From assembly GCF_900169785.1 (NCBI RefSeq), contig NZ_FWER01000022.1:24946-88945 (forward strand): DNA of 64,000 nt. The letters are read 5' to 3'. The notes under the pieces were generated by a model. It had not been told where the DNA came from, ran no database searches, and saw only the letters and a list, made by a program, of their open reading frames with translations. The position numbers and the translations under genes are program-made. The DNA comes from Rhizobium sullae (GTDB lineage: Bacteria; Pseudomonadota; Alphaproteobacteria; Rhizobiales; Rhizobiaceae). Shown here one piece after another: positions 32,263 through 41,668 of the stretch. Within the stretch, counting starts at the first letter, position 1; the number at the start of each line of letters is the position of its first letter.

Positions 32263-33183
32263 ATGTCCTTCACCTATCTCCTTCGACGCACTTTCTCCGC
32301 CGCGTTCGCACTTGCAGCGTTGATGATATCCGCGTTCTTCCTCGTCAGATTGACCGGCGATCCGGTCAATCTTTACCTGCCGTTCGATGCCTCGGACGCC
32401 ACGCGCGAGGCGATGCGCGTCCGGCTTGGCCTCGACCGTTCCCTTGCAGCCCAGTTTATCGACTGGGCTGCAGACATCCTTCGTCTCGATTTCGGCGTGT
32501 CCCTCTGGCATAACCGTCCGGCGATGGAGGTAGTGCTGGAGGCCTTGCCGAACACGCTTGCGCTTGGCGCGATTGCCCTGACATTGGCCTTCCTGGCAGC
32601 GGTCATCATCGGATCGATCGCCGCCGTGAACCCCGGTGGCTGGATCGATCGCGGCTTCAATTTGCTTTCTCAGGCGGCGGCGAGCGTTCCCGACTTTTGG
32701 CTGGGTCTCATGGGTGTGCTGCTGTTTGCGGTGACATTCAAAATTCTGCCGACCTCCGGTTTCGGCGGACCGATTTATTGGATTTTGCCCGTTGCGTGTC
32801 TGTTTGCCAGACCGTTCGGAACGCTGGTACAGATTATCCGCGGGTCGATGATCGAGGCGCTCAATGCGACCTTCGTCCGCACCGCCCGGGCCAAGGGCGC
32901 TCATGCCGGCCGCGTCACCTTTGTCCATGCACTGCGTAACGCTCTGCTTCCGGCCATTACGGTCACCGGCGATCTCGCCGCCCAGTTTGCGGGTGGTGGT
33001 GGCGTCGTTGAAGTGGTCTTCGGCTTCCCCGGAATTGGCAAACTGTTGATCGACGGCATTTTGAAGCGGGATTTCGCCATCGTGCAGGCCTCCATCTTTG
33101 CCGTCGCCGTCGTGATCTTCATCATCAACATCTTGGTCGACATGCTTTACGCCTCTATCGATCCCCGAGTGAGGGTCGAATGA
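32263..33183 (+). CDS. dppB: Dipeptide-type ABC transporter permease, DppB family
   Basis: Inner-membrane permease (306 aa). First helix ALAALMISAFFLVRLTGDP with the PVNLYLPFDASDATREAMR loop (key residues GDPVN and LGLD) is typical of DppB. The docking loop is FVRTARAKGAHAGRVTFVHALRN, with the ARAKG core. C-terminal PGIGKLLIDGILKRDFAIVQ is conserved in the family. Gene overlaps the next by four bases. The symbol names the family, not the substrate. Confidence 0.94.
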   Translation: MSFTYLLRRTFSAAFALAALMISAFFLVRLTGDPVNLYLPFDASDATREAMRVRLGLDRSLAAQFIDWAADILRLDFGVSLWHNRPAMEVVLEALPNTLALGAIALTLAFLAAVIIGSIAAVNPGGWIDRGFNLLSQAAASVPDFWLGLMGVLLFAVTFKILPTSGFGGPIYWILPVACLFARPFGTLVQIIRGSMIEALNATFVRTARAKGAHAGRVTFVHALRNALLPAITVTGDLAAQFAGGGGVVEVVFGFPGIGKLLIDGILKRDFAIVQASIFAVAVVIFIINILVDMLYASIDPRVRVE

Positions 33184-34094
33184 CCGGCATGACGACGGAA
33201 TTCACCCCCGCTCCCGAGCGCCGCCGGCGCATCCTATGGCTGTCGCGTGCGCTTGCGGGTGATCCGATGGCGGTTGCGGCGGCAATTTGGTTGTTGATCG
33301 TGATCCTGGCAATCGTAGCCGACGCGAGCTCCCTTCTCGGGAACAGCCGGATTTCGTTGAAAGCGCGCAATCTTCCGCCTTTCGATTTCAACCAGTCGTG
33401 GACGTTGTGGCTGGGGGCCGATGCGCTCGGCCGACCCCTCATGATGCGGCTTATCCAGGCGGCATCGACAACGGTCGGAATCGCGCTCGTAACGGTCGTG
33501 ACAAGTCTCGTTGGGGGAACCCTGCTCGGCGTGATCGCCGGCTACTTCGGCGGTCTCGTTGGTAACATTATCATGCGGATCTCCGATATCATTTTAGGCT
33601 TTCCGACCCTGCTTGTTGCCCTGTTTGGTCTTTATCTGTTCGGCCCGAGCGTCACCAATCTCGTTCTTGTCCTCGCGATCACCCGGATGCCGGCCTATAT
33701 CCGCGTCGCCAGAGCCGAAACGCTGGAGGTTCGCGAGCGCCTGTTCGTCGACGCTGCCCGCGTGTTCGGAGGCAGCTCGATATGGATCCTGCGCACTCAT
33801 ATCCTGCCGAGCGTTGCGCCAACCATGCTGACGCTGGCGTCCGTCAATCTCGCCATGGTCATGCTGTTTGAATCCGGACTGAGCTATCTCGGTCTCGGCA
33901 TCCAGCCGCCGGCGGTCAGCTGGGGACTTATGGTCGCCCAAGGGCAGGGATATCTTTCCTCCGCCTGGTGGCTCGGCTTCTTTCCCGGGTTGGCGGTGAT
34001 GCTGACCACCATGTCTTTCAACCTGCTCGCCAACTGGTTCCGGATTGTCAACGACCCGTCGCAGCATTGGCGTCTCATCAGGCGGAGGCGATGA
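33180..34094 (+). CDS. dppC: Dipeptide-type ABC transporter permease, DppC family
   Basis: Inner-membrane permease (304 aa) partnering DppB. Features: LGADALGRPLMMRLIQAAST, where the usual LGTDxxGRD reads LGADALGRP; GFPTLLVALFGLYL; docking loop ARAETLEVRERLFVDAARVFG; ESGLSYLGLGIQPPAVSWG. The start ATG at 33180 overlaps the upstream stop (ATGA). Confidence 0.94.
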   Translation: MTGMTTEFTPAPERRRRILWLSRALAGDPMAVAAAIWLLIVILAIVADASSLLGNSRISLKARNLPPFDFNQSWTLWLGADALGRPLMMRLIQAASTTVGIALVTVVTSLVGGTLLGVIAGYFGGLVGNIIMRISDIILGFPTLLVALFGLYLFGPSVTNLVLVLAITRMPAYIRVARAETLEVRERLFVDAARVFGGSSIWILRTHILPSVAPTMLTLASVNLAMVMLFESGLSYLGLGIQPPAVSWGLMVAQGQGYLSSAWWLGFFPGLAVMLTTMSFNLLANWFRIVNDPSQHWRLIRRRR

Positions 34095-35062
34095 TGGCTC
34101 TTCTGGAAGTCAAAGACCTGCAGGTTAGTTTCGATACCGCAGCCGGAAATATCTTGGCGCTTAACGGCGTGTCCTTTTCGCTGGAACGCGGCGAGGTTTT
34201 AGCGCTTCTCGGCGAAAGCGGATCCGGCAAGTCGGTGACGGCATCGGCGATCATGGATCTGGTTCCAGATCCGCCTGGCGCCATCAACGAAGGATCGATC
34301 TGCTTTGACGGCTTGGACCTGCTTCAGCTTTCCCGGACTGCCCGGCGCGATCTTTGCGGCGATCGAATTGCGCTCATTTTCCAAGACGCTCTTGCCGCAC
34401 TCAATCCCGTTTATCCGGTCGGATGGCAGATCGCCGAGATGTTCCGAATTCACGGCCGCATGCCTGAGGGAGGCATTGAGCAAGCCGTCCTCGATCTTCT
34501 AACTGCTGTCGGCATTCCAGACCCTGCCGGCCGCAAAAAGCAGTATCCGCACGAATTCTCCGGCGGCATGCGCCAGCGGATCATGATCGCCATGGCGGTG
34601 GCTCTCGAACCCGACATCATCATCGCCGACGAGCCGACGACGGCACTCGACGTCACCATTCAGGCTCAGATTGTCGATCTCCTCGAAAGAGTGCGCAAGC
34701 GAAGCGATGCTGCGATGATCTTTATTACGCATGATCTCGGCGTCGTTGCCGAAATCGCCGACCGGGTCGCTGTCATGTATGCCGGCAGGATCGTCGAGAC
34801 TGCGAGCGTCTTCGAGTTATTCGAGGACGCTAGACATCCTTATAGCGTTGGACTTTTGGCCTCGCAGCCACGCATGAATAGCGACGAGAGCGAACTCGTC
34901 CCTATCCCCGGCTCTGGGCCGAACCCGGTCGCACTGCCCTCCGGCTGTACTTTCCGCACACGCTGTTCGCGCGCCCAGGATCTTTGCGCGAGAGTTGTCC
35001 CTGCCCTTCAACCCGTAGGGCCTGGCCGTCAGGTCGCCTGCCATTTCCCGGCAACGCCATGA
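34091..35062 (+). CDS. dppD: Dipeptide-type ABC transporter ATPase, DppD family
   Basis: ATPase (323 aa). Walker A GESGSGKSV, Q-loop FQDALAALNPVYPVG, signature FSGGMRQRIMIAMA, Walker B IIADEPTTALDVT, switch histidine ITHDLGVVAE, and a C-terminal oligopeptide-transporter tail with the Cys cluster CTFRTRCSRAQDLCARVVP that is typical of DppD/OppD. ATG at 34091 overlaps the preceding stop (ATGATGG), so expression is coupled. Confidence 0.95.
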   Translation: MMALLEVKDLQVSFDTAAGNILALNGVSFSLERGEVLALLGESGSGKSVTASAIMDLVPDPPGAINEGSICFDGLDLLQLSRTARRDLCGDRIALIFQDALAALNPVYPVGWQIAEMFRIHGRMPEGGIEQAVLDLLTAVGIPDPAGRKKQYPHEFSGGMRQRIMIAMAVALEPDIIIADEPTTALDVTIQAQIVDLLERVRKRSDAAMIFITHDLGVVAEIADRVAVMYAGRIVETASVFELFEDARHPYSVGLLASQPRMNSDESELVPIPGSGPNPVALPSGCTFRTRCSRAQDLCARVVPALQPVGPGRQVACHFPATP

Positions 35063-36027
35063 ACGAGCCTCTTCTTAAGGTCGAGAATCTCTCCCTGCAT
35101 TTCGGCAATGCGACAGCCCCTGTACGCGCGGTCGAGGACGTCAGTTTCGAAATCGCCCGAGGCGAAACGCTCGGCCTGGTCGGGGAAAGCGGCTGTGGAA
35201 AGACGTCCCTCGTGCGAACATTGCTCAAGCTTGCGCCGGCGACCAGCGGCAGAGCGCTGCTGGACGGTGTGGATATTGCAAAAGCAAGCGGAAGGCAGTT
35301 GCACGAACTACGCCGGAAGATGCAGGTCGTCTTCCAGGACCCCTATCAATCGCTCAATCCGCGCATGCGGGTGGATCGCCTGATCTCGGAACCCTGGGCA
35401 CTTCATCCCGGCGCCTTGCCCCGTCATCAATGGGCAGAGGAGACGGCAAACCTCCTCGAGGCGGTGGGCCTGAGGCGTGAGCACGCGATGCGTTATCCCT
35501 CCGAATTTTCAGGAGGGCAGCGGCAGCGACTCGGCATTGCGCGGGCGCTCGCGCTCAATCCCGCGCTCCTCATCTGCGATGAACCGGTCTCTGCACTCGA
35601 CGTGTCAATCCAGGCACAGGTCATCAATCTGCTTGCCAAACTGCGGCGCGAAAGGAACCTCGCCATGCTCTTCGTGGCACATGATCTTGCGGTCGTACGG
35701 CATGTGTCGGATCGCATCATGGTTATGTATCTCGGAAAGATCATCGAGACCGGCCCGAAAGCGTCGATCTTTACGGCACCAGCCCACCCTTATACGCAGG
35801 CCTTACTCTCTGCGGTCCCCACACCAGATCCGAGACTTCGTGGCGGGCGCAAGCGCATAGTCCTGCAGGGAGATCTGCCGAGCCCAGCAAATCCTCCAAG
35901 TGGGTGTCGCTTCCGAACCCGCTGCTGGAAGGCAACCTCCATATGCGCGGAACAGGAGCCGGCGCTTCTGGCAAGAACCACGTCGCCCGGCCTTCTGACA
36001 GCATGCCATCATGCGAAGGCCGACTAA
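35059..36027 (+). CDS. dppF: Dipeptide-type ABC transporter ATPase, DppF family
   Basis: ATPase (322 aa), second of the pair. Walker A GESGCGKTS, FQDPYQSLNPRMRV, signature FSGGQRQRLGIARALALNP, Walker B LICDEPVSALDVS, FVAHDLAVVRHVSDRI, and the tail CRFRTRCWKATSICAEQEP. The ATG at 35059 overlaps the stop of dppD (ATGA). It ends the operon; the next 170 bases hold only a fragment similar to lysE. Confidence 0.95.
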   Translation: MNEPLLKVENLSLHFGNATAPVRAVEDVSFEIARGETLGLVGESGCGKTSLVRTLLKLAPATSGRALLDGVDIAKASGRQLHELRRKMQVVFQDPYQSLNPRMRVDRLISEPWALHPGALPRHQWAEETANLLEAVGLRREHAMRYPSEFSGGQRQRLGIARALALNPALLICDEPVSALDVSIQAQVINLLAKLRRERNLAMLFVAHDLAVVRHVSDRIMVMYLGKIIETGPKASIFTAPAHPYTQALLSAVPTPDPRLRGGRKRIVLQGDLPSPANPPSGCRFRTRCWKATSICAEQEPALLARTTSPGLLTACHHAKAD

Positions 36028-36060
36028 ACACCGGCGACCCCTAACTTCCGTGCTGCCAGC

Positions 36061-36110
36061 CTATTCCTCAAGGGCCCTCCTGACCTAGATATGATATTTT
36101 TTCTCGCCGA
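36061..36110 (+). pseudogene. Fragment similar to the LysE gene interior
   Basis: The bases at 36061-36092 resemble 36539-36569 inside the LysE-type gene (about 25 of 30 positions match with one gap). One frame reads LFLKGPPDLDMIFF against PFLKGLLTQISNPKVAVFF of the intact gene. It looks like the residue of a second copy or of a partial duplication. Confidence 0.4.
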
Positions 36111-36199
36111 AGCAGCGGACGGGGAAGGCGACTGCCGCGAGAGGAATAGTCTTGGTAGCCCGTCTCGAGCCGAGATAAAATCAGACAAGGAACGCCGCC

Positions 36200-36832
36200 A
36201 TGGATTCCATGACCGCCAATCTTTTGAGCCTTTTCGCCATCGGCCTCGTCCAGTTGCTGGCGGTGATATCGCCCGGTCCAAGCTTCCTGATCACAGCCCA
36301 AACCGCCGCAGCGCGGTCGCGTTCCGATGGCCTCAAGGTCGCGATCGGTCTCGGCTCCGGTTCCGTCCTCTGGGCCGTGGCAGCGCTTCTTGGGTTGAAC
36401 ATGCTGTTCCAAGCCCTTCCGACACTCTTCTTCGTCATGAGGGTGCTCGGTGCACTCTTCATCCTCTGGGTCGCCTTCCAGGTATTCCGCCATGCCAAAG
36501 ATCCTCTCGTCCTTGAGGGGCATGACGGCGCTGCCGGGCCATTCCTCAAGGGCTTGCTGACCCAGATATCAAACCCGAAGGTCGCCGTATTCTTCGGTTC
36601 GATCTTCGTCTCGATGCTCCCGGTGCAGGCACCGCTCTGGATGACGATCACACTGCTCGTCATCGTCTTCCTCAACGAGTTCTCCTGGTATTCGATCGTC
36701 GCCATGCTTTTCGGGTCGGGCCGGGTCCGGGAATTCTACATCGGTATGAAGGCCTGGATCGACCGCATCACCGGCCTCTTCCTCGGAGCGCTCGGCATCA
36801 GACTGTTGTGGAGCGCGAGAGAAACCGCATAG
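36200..36832 (+). CDS. LysE/RhtB-family amino acid exporter
   Basis: Inner-membrane exporter (210 aa) of amino acids or their derivatives. Six helices are expected; hallmark N-terminal AVISPGPSFLITAQTAAARSR, where PGP and the following helix are conserved in RhtB proteins, then GLGSGSVLWAVAALLG, LFILWVAFQVFRHA, and FLKGLLTQISNPKVAVFFGSIF (key NPKVAVFF). Start at ATG 36200 follows AAGGAACGCCGCC. It stands alone. Regulators of the LysG/Lrp type were not found adjacent, so its control is unknown. Confidence 0.93.
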   Translation: MDSMTANLLSLFAIGLVQLLAVISPGPSFLITAQTAAARSRSDGLKVAIGLGSGSVLWAVAALLGLNMLFQALPTLFFVMRVLGALFILWVAFQVFRHAKDPLVLEGHDGAAGPFLKGLLTQISNPKVAVFFGSIFVSMLPVQAPLWMTITLLVIVFLNEFSWYSIVAMLFGSGRVREFYIGMKAWIDRITGLFLGALGIRLLWSARETA

Positions 36833-36961
36833 AACTCCATCGGTGCGGGCGTTCGGATGTGGCGCTGAGCGGACGGTGCGTCCAGCTCGATCTCAGAGTT
36901 TGAGTTTGCATGCACGCGACTTCATCGCCATTGTCCCCGTGCCAAAGCTAAGAAGAATCCC

Positions 36962-37321
36962 ATGCCGAAGGTCGTTGGAATTGGTGGTGTGTTTTTCAGG
37001 GCGGCGGACCCGGCCGGGCTCGCCGAATGGTACGAGACGCACCTTGGAATTGACGACCTGCACAAGTCCATATGGCGGCAAGAGGCAGGAACAACAATTT
37101 TTGGGCCGTTCCCTGAGAGTACCGACTATTTTGGACGTGCCGAACAGCAGTGGATGATCAACTTCCGGGTCGATGATCTCGATGGGCTCATGGCGAAACT
37201 AAGGGCAAGCGGGATCGCGGTGGAAACTAGAGCCGAGTGGAACTCGGAAGTGGGCCGTTTTGCCCGCATTCACGATCCCGAAGGCAACCCGGTCGAGCTC
37301 TGGGAACCTACGAAGGAGTGA
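36962..37321 (+). CDS. VOC-family (glyoxalase-like) protein
   Basis: Small single-domain protein (119 aa) with the vicinal-oxygen-chelate fold used by glyoxalase I, dioxygenases and resistance proteins. Features: GVFFRAADPAGLAEWYETHLG near 10-30, a central IFGPFPESTDYFG, WMINFRVDDLDGLMAKLRASG, and the C-terminal metal/ligand strand ARIHDPEGNPVELWEP with the conserved Glu. Start at ATG 36962; GAAGAATCCC upstream is a weak ribosome site. Function is unassigned. Confidence 0.9.
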   Translation: MPKVVGIGGVFFRAADPAGLAEWYETHLGIDDLHKSIWRQEAGTTIFGPFPESTDYFGRAEQQWMINFRVDDLDGLMAKLRASGIAVETRAEWNSEVGRFARIHDPEGNPVELWEPTKE

Positions 37322-37562
37322 TGGCGAAGGGCTCTCCATTAGTGCCCGGATCGCGGAGCTGAGGTCCGATCTCGACCGTGGCCGTATCCCAAGCACAGAT
37401 ATGACAGTGGGTGCGCGTCCCGGACATGACGCGGAGACTCGACATACCTCAGACTTCGATGACAAGCGAATTTGGACTGGCTGGTTTCGGCGCGTCTATA
37501 AGTTCGCTCGGGGCTTTACCAGGGCGGCTCATGGATGTACAAAAAAGCCGGAGGGAAATATT

Positions 37563-38348
37563 ATGGGGCATCAGTATATTTCGCTCGGCGCAGCGTGCAA
37601 TGCCGCGATGATGATCAAAAAACTGGGCCTGAGAAAGACATTCTATCCGTTTGATTGGCTATTTAATCTTGATAGCGGTCTCGCATCCGTCACTGAGATG
37701 ATTCAGGATGACTTTCAGAAGGTCTGCGCACCCGATTGCTACATGCCCGCAAGCCATTCGACCCTCACAACTGAGGTCGTCGCCTACCGGGATTACCCGA
37801 CCGTGCTGCACATCCACACCAATCCGATGTCGAAGACCGGCGAACATGATGAACTGGTCCGGCGATTTGACCGCTTTCGCCGTGCCCTGAGATCGAGAGA
37901 TAAGCTGCACTTCGTGTACTATCGCGATCTCGCCGCTGCACGTTTGACCGATCCGTCCGCGACGGCGCGACAGGTGCTAAAGCAGCTAATCGACGAGGCG
38001 AGGATCTTTCTCGACACAATATCTGCGTGGCGCGGCGGCGACACCTGTCTGCTTCTTGTCTTGGAAACCGGCATTGAGGACATCGAGCCGGCCTCGATTG
38101 CACTGGCGTCAGCGACACTACCGGATGGCCGCATCCATATCGGGCACGCTATCTCACGCTATGATGAGAACCCTGTGTTCAATGATGTCTGGAAACGGCA
38201 ATGGACCGATCTGCTGCTGAACCAGACGGAGATGCCGGTACACCTCACGGCCTGCGCTCTAGCCAAGCTCTATTTCAGACGGCTGAAGAGCTTCATCAAC
38301 GGCGACCGCCTGCCTCCCGTTTCTTTGCCCTCGCCGCTCACTCATTGA
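37563..38348 (+). CDS. DUF1796 papain-like cysteine peptidase-family protein
   Basis: Protein of 261 aa with the DUF1796 pattern, predicted to have a papain-like fold: YISLGAACNAAMMIKKLGL near residues 5-23 with the candidate nucleophile Cys12 in GAAC, then YPFDWLFNL (PFDW), a central HIHTNPM segment and FVYYRDLA. The start ATG 37563 is backed by GGAGGGAAATATT. There is no signal peptide. No function has been firmly shown for the family. Genes on both sides are unrelated. Confidence 0.83.
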   Translation: MGHQYISLGAACNAAMMIKKLGLRKTFYPFDWLFNLDSGLASVTEMIQDDFQKVCAPDCYMPASHSTLTTEVVAYRDYPTVLHIHTNPMSKTGEHDELVRRFDRFRRALRSRDKLHFVYYRDLAAARLTDPSATARQVLKQLIDEARIFLDTISAWRGGDTCLLLVLETGIEDIEPASIALASATLPDGRIHIGHAISRYDENPVFNDVWKRQWTDLLLNQTEMPVHLTACALAKLYFRRLKSFINGDRLPPVSLPSPLTH

Positions 38349-38608
38349 GGAGCGATTCCGTTATAATTCACTCACCTTAAAGGCTGTTTGCGCGGCGACA
38401 ATCGATCAAGGGAGACTCGCGCTTGACGATGATGTTCGCGCAGAAGCTCAGGCCGGGGGCCTCCAACCATAGCGCAGGTCCCGATCCGGCCGTGCCGGTG
38501 AACCGTCGCCTGCACGGCCCGCGTCCCGCCATTCAGCCCCGCAGTAACAAGACAAGAACCTCATATGTTTTCGGGCATGGCGCCGATCGGCGCATCTCGG
38601 CGCAGCCG

Positions 38609-39607
38609 CTATTCGCTCTGCCGGAAGTTGCGGATCCGGTCGAACAGCACGGCAAGCACGATGGCGCCGCCGATGAAAGTGCCCTGCCAGAAGGCATTAA
38701 TGCCGAGCAAGCCGAGACTGTTGCGGATCACTTCGATCAGGGCGGCTCCGACCAGAGCGCCGAAAGCCGTGCCGACGCCGCCTGCCAGATTGGCGCCGCC
38801 GATGACGGCGGCCGCGATGACCTGGAGTTCCATTCCCGCGCCGATATTGGTGGTGACGGCACCGAGCCAGCCGGTCTGAACGATGCCGGCGATCCCAGCC
38901 GACAAAGCGGAGATCATATAGACCGCAATCTTGATCCGGCGCACCGGAACGCCGGTTAGCGTTGCGGCGTGCTCATTGCCGCCGATTGCGAAAACATAAC
39001 GGCCGAACCTGGTCCAGCGCAGTACAAAACCGGTCAGCAGCGCCAGGACGATCATGTAAAGAACGGGATTGGCTATACCGAGAAACCATGCGCCGCCGCC
39101 CAGCGACAGAAGCGCCTCGTGGTCAGGACCGAATTGGAAGACGACGGTGTTGTTTGACGCGACCATCGCCAGGCTGCGCGCGATCGACAGCATGCCGAGC
39201 GTCACCACGAACGGCGGGAAGTTAAGATAGGCGATCAGCACGCCGTTGAACGCTCCGATCACAAGCGCCGTGCCGATCGAGGCGGCAATGCCGATCTCGA
39301 TGCTGTAGCCGGCATGCATGACCACCGCCAACACCATGCTGCACAGGCAAAGTACCGAGCCGACGGACAGGTCGATGCCGCCGGTGATGATCACCAGCGT
39401 CATGCCGAGCGCAATGATCGCAACGAACGTGACGTTGCGGGTGATGTTGTAGAGGTTTTTCGCCGTAGCGAACGAGTCAGTAGCGAAGGATAGAAAAACG
39501 CAGGCGAGAATGACGGCGATCAGGACCCAGAACGTCTGGCCGCCCAGTATCCCCGCAAGCCAGTTCCGCTGCTTCTGTGCAATTGTCTGGTCAAGGGTAA
39601 TTGCCAT
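38609..39607 (-). CDS. Ribose-type ABC transporter permease (RbsC family)
   Basis: Inner-membrane permease (332 aa) of a second ribose-type importer. Motifs: FVAIIALGMTLVIITGGIDL and SVGSVLCL, FPPFVVTLGMLSIARSL, IGAGMELQVIAAAVIGGANL, all typical of RbsC/FrcC proteins. It is downstream of the ATPase gene by about 40 bases on the same strand; the binding protein is on the opposite strand, 2 kb away. Confidence 0.95.
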   Translation of the reverse strand: MAITLDQTIAQKQRNWLAGILGGQTFWVLIAVILACVFLSFATDSFATAKNLYNITRNVTFVAIIALGMTLVIITGGIDLSVGSVLCLCSMVLAVVMHAGYSIEIGIAASIGTALVIGAFNGVLIAYLNFPPFVVTLGMLSIARSLAMVASNNTVVFQFGPDHEALLSLGGGAWFLGIANPVLYMIVLALLTGFVLRWTRFGRYVFAIGGNEHAATLTGVPVRRIKIAVYMISALSAGIAGIVQTGWLGAVTTNIGAGMELQVIAAAVIGGANLAGGVGTAFGALVGAALIEVIRNSLGLLGINAFWQGTFIGGAIVLAVLFDRIRNFRQSE

Positions 39608-39647
39608 CGTCGACCTTCATTTCTGCCGATACCGGTAAGCAGCGCCA

Positions 39648-40388
39648 TCACACCTGTTCGATGGCGCCGGTGATAAGACCTGTGACTTCCTCGGGCGAAC
39701 TCGCCGCAATCGGCTTGTCGGCGACCTTCCTTCCCCGCCGCATCACGATGACACGATCGGCAACCGTAAAGACGTCAGGCATGCGATGACTGATCAGGAC
39801 AACCGCAATGCCGCGGTCGCGCAGCTCACGGATCAGATTCAAAACCTCCGCCACCTGACGGACGGAAATCGCCGCAGTCGGCTCATCCATCAGCACGATC
39901 TTCGCTTCCGACAGCATGGTGCGCGCGATCGCCACCGCCTGCCGCTGGCCGCCCGACATCTTCCTTACGAGATCTCGCGGGCGTGTCTCCGACTTCAGTT
40001 CCTTGAAAATCTCTCCGGCCCGCCCGTACATGGTCTTGTGGTCCAGGACCTTCAGCGGGCCGATGCCGCGCCGCAGCTCGCGTCCGAGAAACACGTTCGC
40101 CGCAGCCGTCAGATTGTTGCAAAGTGCCAGATCCTGGTGAACGATCTCGATGCCGTGCTGACGCGCCTCCACCGGACGGTGCATGACGATTTCTGCGCCG
40201 TCGAGACGCATCGTTCCCTCGCTCGGACGGAAGTTGCCCGCGATCATCTTGACCAGCGTCGACTTGCCAGCACCGTTATCGCCCATCAGGCCGACGACCT
40301 GCCCCGCCTCCAGCGAAAGCGAAACGTCGTTGACTGCCCGGATGGCACCGAAATGTTTGGAGATGTTGGTGAGTTCGAGAACCGCCAC
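39648..40388 (-). CDS. Ribose-type ABC transporter ATPase, single-domain
   Basis: ATPase (246 aa) with Walker A GDNGAGKST near 35, signature MSGGQRQAVAIART near 140, Walker B IVLMDEPTAAISV, and LISHRMPDVFT. Single nucleotide-binding domain of the FrcA kind. Its gene diverges from the epimerase gene with 251 bases between, which contain an inverted repeat (40563-40579). Confidence 0.95.
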   Translation of the reverse strand: MAVLELTNISKHFGAIRAVNDVSLSLEAGQVVGLMGDNGAGKSTLVKMIAGNFRPSEGTMRLDGAEIVMHRPVEARQHGIEIVHQDLALCNNLTAAANVFLGRELRRGIGPLKVLDHKTMYGRAGEIFKELKSETRPRDLVRKMSGGQRQAVAIARTMLSEAKIVLMDEPTAAISVRQVAEVLNLIRELRDRGIAVVLISHRMPDVFTVADRVIVMRRGRKVADKPIAASSPEEVTGLITGAIEQV

Positions 40389-40562
40389 CAGCCTGCTAAC
40401 CTCCCCGATTCCGCGGACTGCCCGTTACCGTCGCTTATTCTTCCTTGGGCAGGCGCACCCTATCTCGCCTGTCCCATGTCCTCCCGGAAAAAGCGATTGA
40501 ACGCATTTACGCAAAACCTTGCAAGACCGTCAATCAATTGTCCGGAAAATCGGGCCATCATC

Positions 40563-40579
40563 ACAAAAATCTGTTTTGT
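40563..40579. promoter_or_regulatory. Inverted repeat in the divergent spacer
   Basis: Perfect 6-base arms ACAAAA and TTTTGT with a 5-base centre, 61 bases upstream of the epimerase start. Candidate binding site; no regulator gene is encoded next to this system. Confidence 0.35.
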
Positions 40580-40639
40580 ATGACAAATTCCATTGACGCC
40601 GAAAGCGCGCGCATATTAGCTGTTTCTGGGAGAGAGAGC

Positions 40640-41620
40640 ATGCTGATCCTTGTCACCGGCGCAACGGGCAAGGTCGGGCAGCGCTTCATTGCTGGGCTGC
40701 TTGACGATCCGAGATTTTCCAAAGCACGCATCCGCGCGCTGTGTCACAATCGTTTGCTCGAAGAGACCGACCGCGTCGAGGTGGCAAGGGGCTCCATCGC
40801 CGACCGCGATGTCGTTGTGGCCGCATTGGAAGGCGTTACCCACGTCCTGCATCTTGCGACCTGCAAGGAAACGCCTGCCGACATCATGGATGTAACGGTC
40901 AGGGGGCTCTTCTGGCTGCTTGAAGAATTTCGCGCGAGCGCCACCTCTCAACAATTCATCCTCATCGGAGGCGATGCCGGTGTCGGCCATTTCTACCATC
41001 GCCACGACGGACCGATCACCGAGCATGCGCCCCATCGTGCCTATCCGGGAGGCTACGCGCTTTCCAAGGTTCTCGAGGAGGTGATGCTGGAGCAATTCGG
41101 TATTCAGTACGGCACCAACGGCTGCTGCCTTCGCGCGCCGTGGATCATGGCAAAGGACGATTTCAAGTACACGCTGTCCTTCGGCAGCGACGTCTTCGGC
41201 GGTCCCGACTGGAAGACGCTGGTTCCGGAAGGCGACGCGAGGCGGTATGCGCAAACCGGTGCTGTGCCGCTGCTGCGCGACGCCGACGGGCGTCCGCTGA
41301 AGCGCAATTTCGTGCATGTCGACGATCTGGTCTCGGCAATATTGGCGGCAATCGACAATCCCCGCGCCGAGCGCCAGCTCTTCAACATCTGCATGGATAG
41401 CCCGGTCGACTATGGCGAGGTCGCCACCTACCTGGCGCGCACGCGGGGCCTTGCGGCTGTCGATATACCAAGCCAGTACCACTCGAACTGGATGGACAAC
41501 AGCAAGGCCAAATACCTGCTGGGCTGGCAGCCCAGTTACGATCTGGAAAGGCTTATCGACTCGGCCTGGCAATACGAGCGTTCGGAGGATGACCCTCGCA
41601 TTGTCTGGTACCCGGGTTGA
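40640..41620 (+). CDS. NAD-dependent epimerase/dehydratase family protein
   Basis: Extended SDR protein (326 aa). Start at ATG 40640 (MLILVTGATGKVGQRFI) follows GGGAGAGAGAGC; upstream frame is non-coding. Nucleotide motif GATGKVGQ, HLATCKETPADIMDVTVRG (usual NxxGT position reads VRGLF), active site YALSKVLEE (YxxxK), and FVHVDDLV, a family motif. It lies just before the binding-protein gene in a likely operon of two, so it may be a sugar dehydrogenase, epimerase or dehydratase for the imported sugar. Confidence 0.9.
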   Translation: MLILVTGATGKVGQRFIAGLLDDPRFSKARIRALCHNRLLEETDRVEVARGSIADRDVVVAALEGVTHVLHLATCKETPADIMDVTVRGLFWLLEEFRASATSQQFILIGGDAGVGHFYHRHDGPITEHAPHRAYPGGYALSKVLEEVMLEQFGIQYGTNGCCLRAPWIMAKDDFKYTLSFGSDVFGGPDWKTLVPEGDARRYAQTGAVPLLRDADGRPLKRNFVHVDDLVSAILAAIDNPRAERQLFNICMDSPVDYGEVATYLARTRGLAAVDIPSQYHSNWMDNSKAKYLLGWQPSYDLERLIDSAWQYERSEDDPRIVWYPG

Positions 41621-41668
41621 TCACGTATGGCGGTCGCGCCGCGCCCGTCTGTTTCAAGGGAGGAAACC

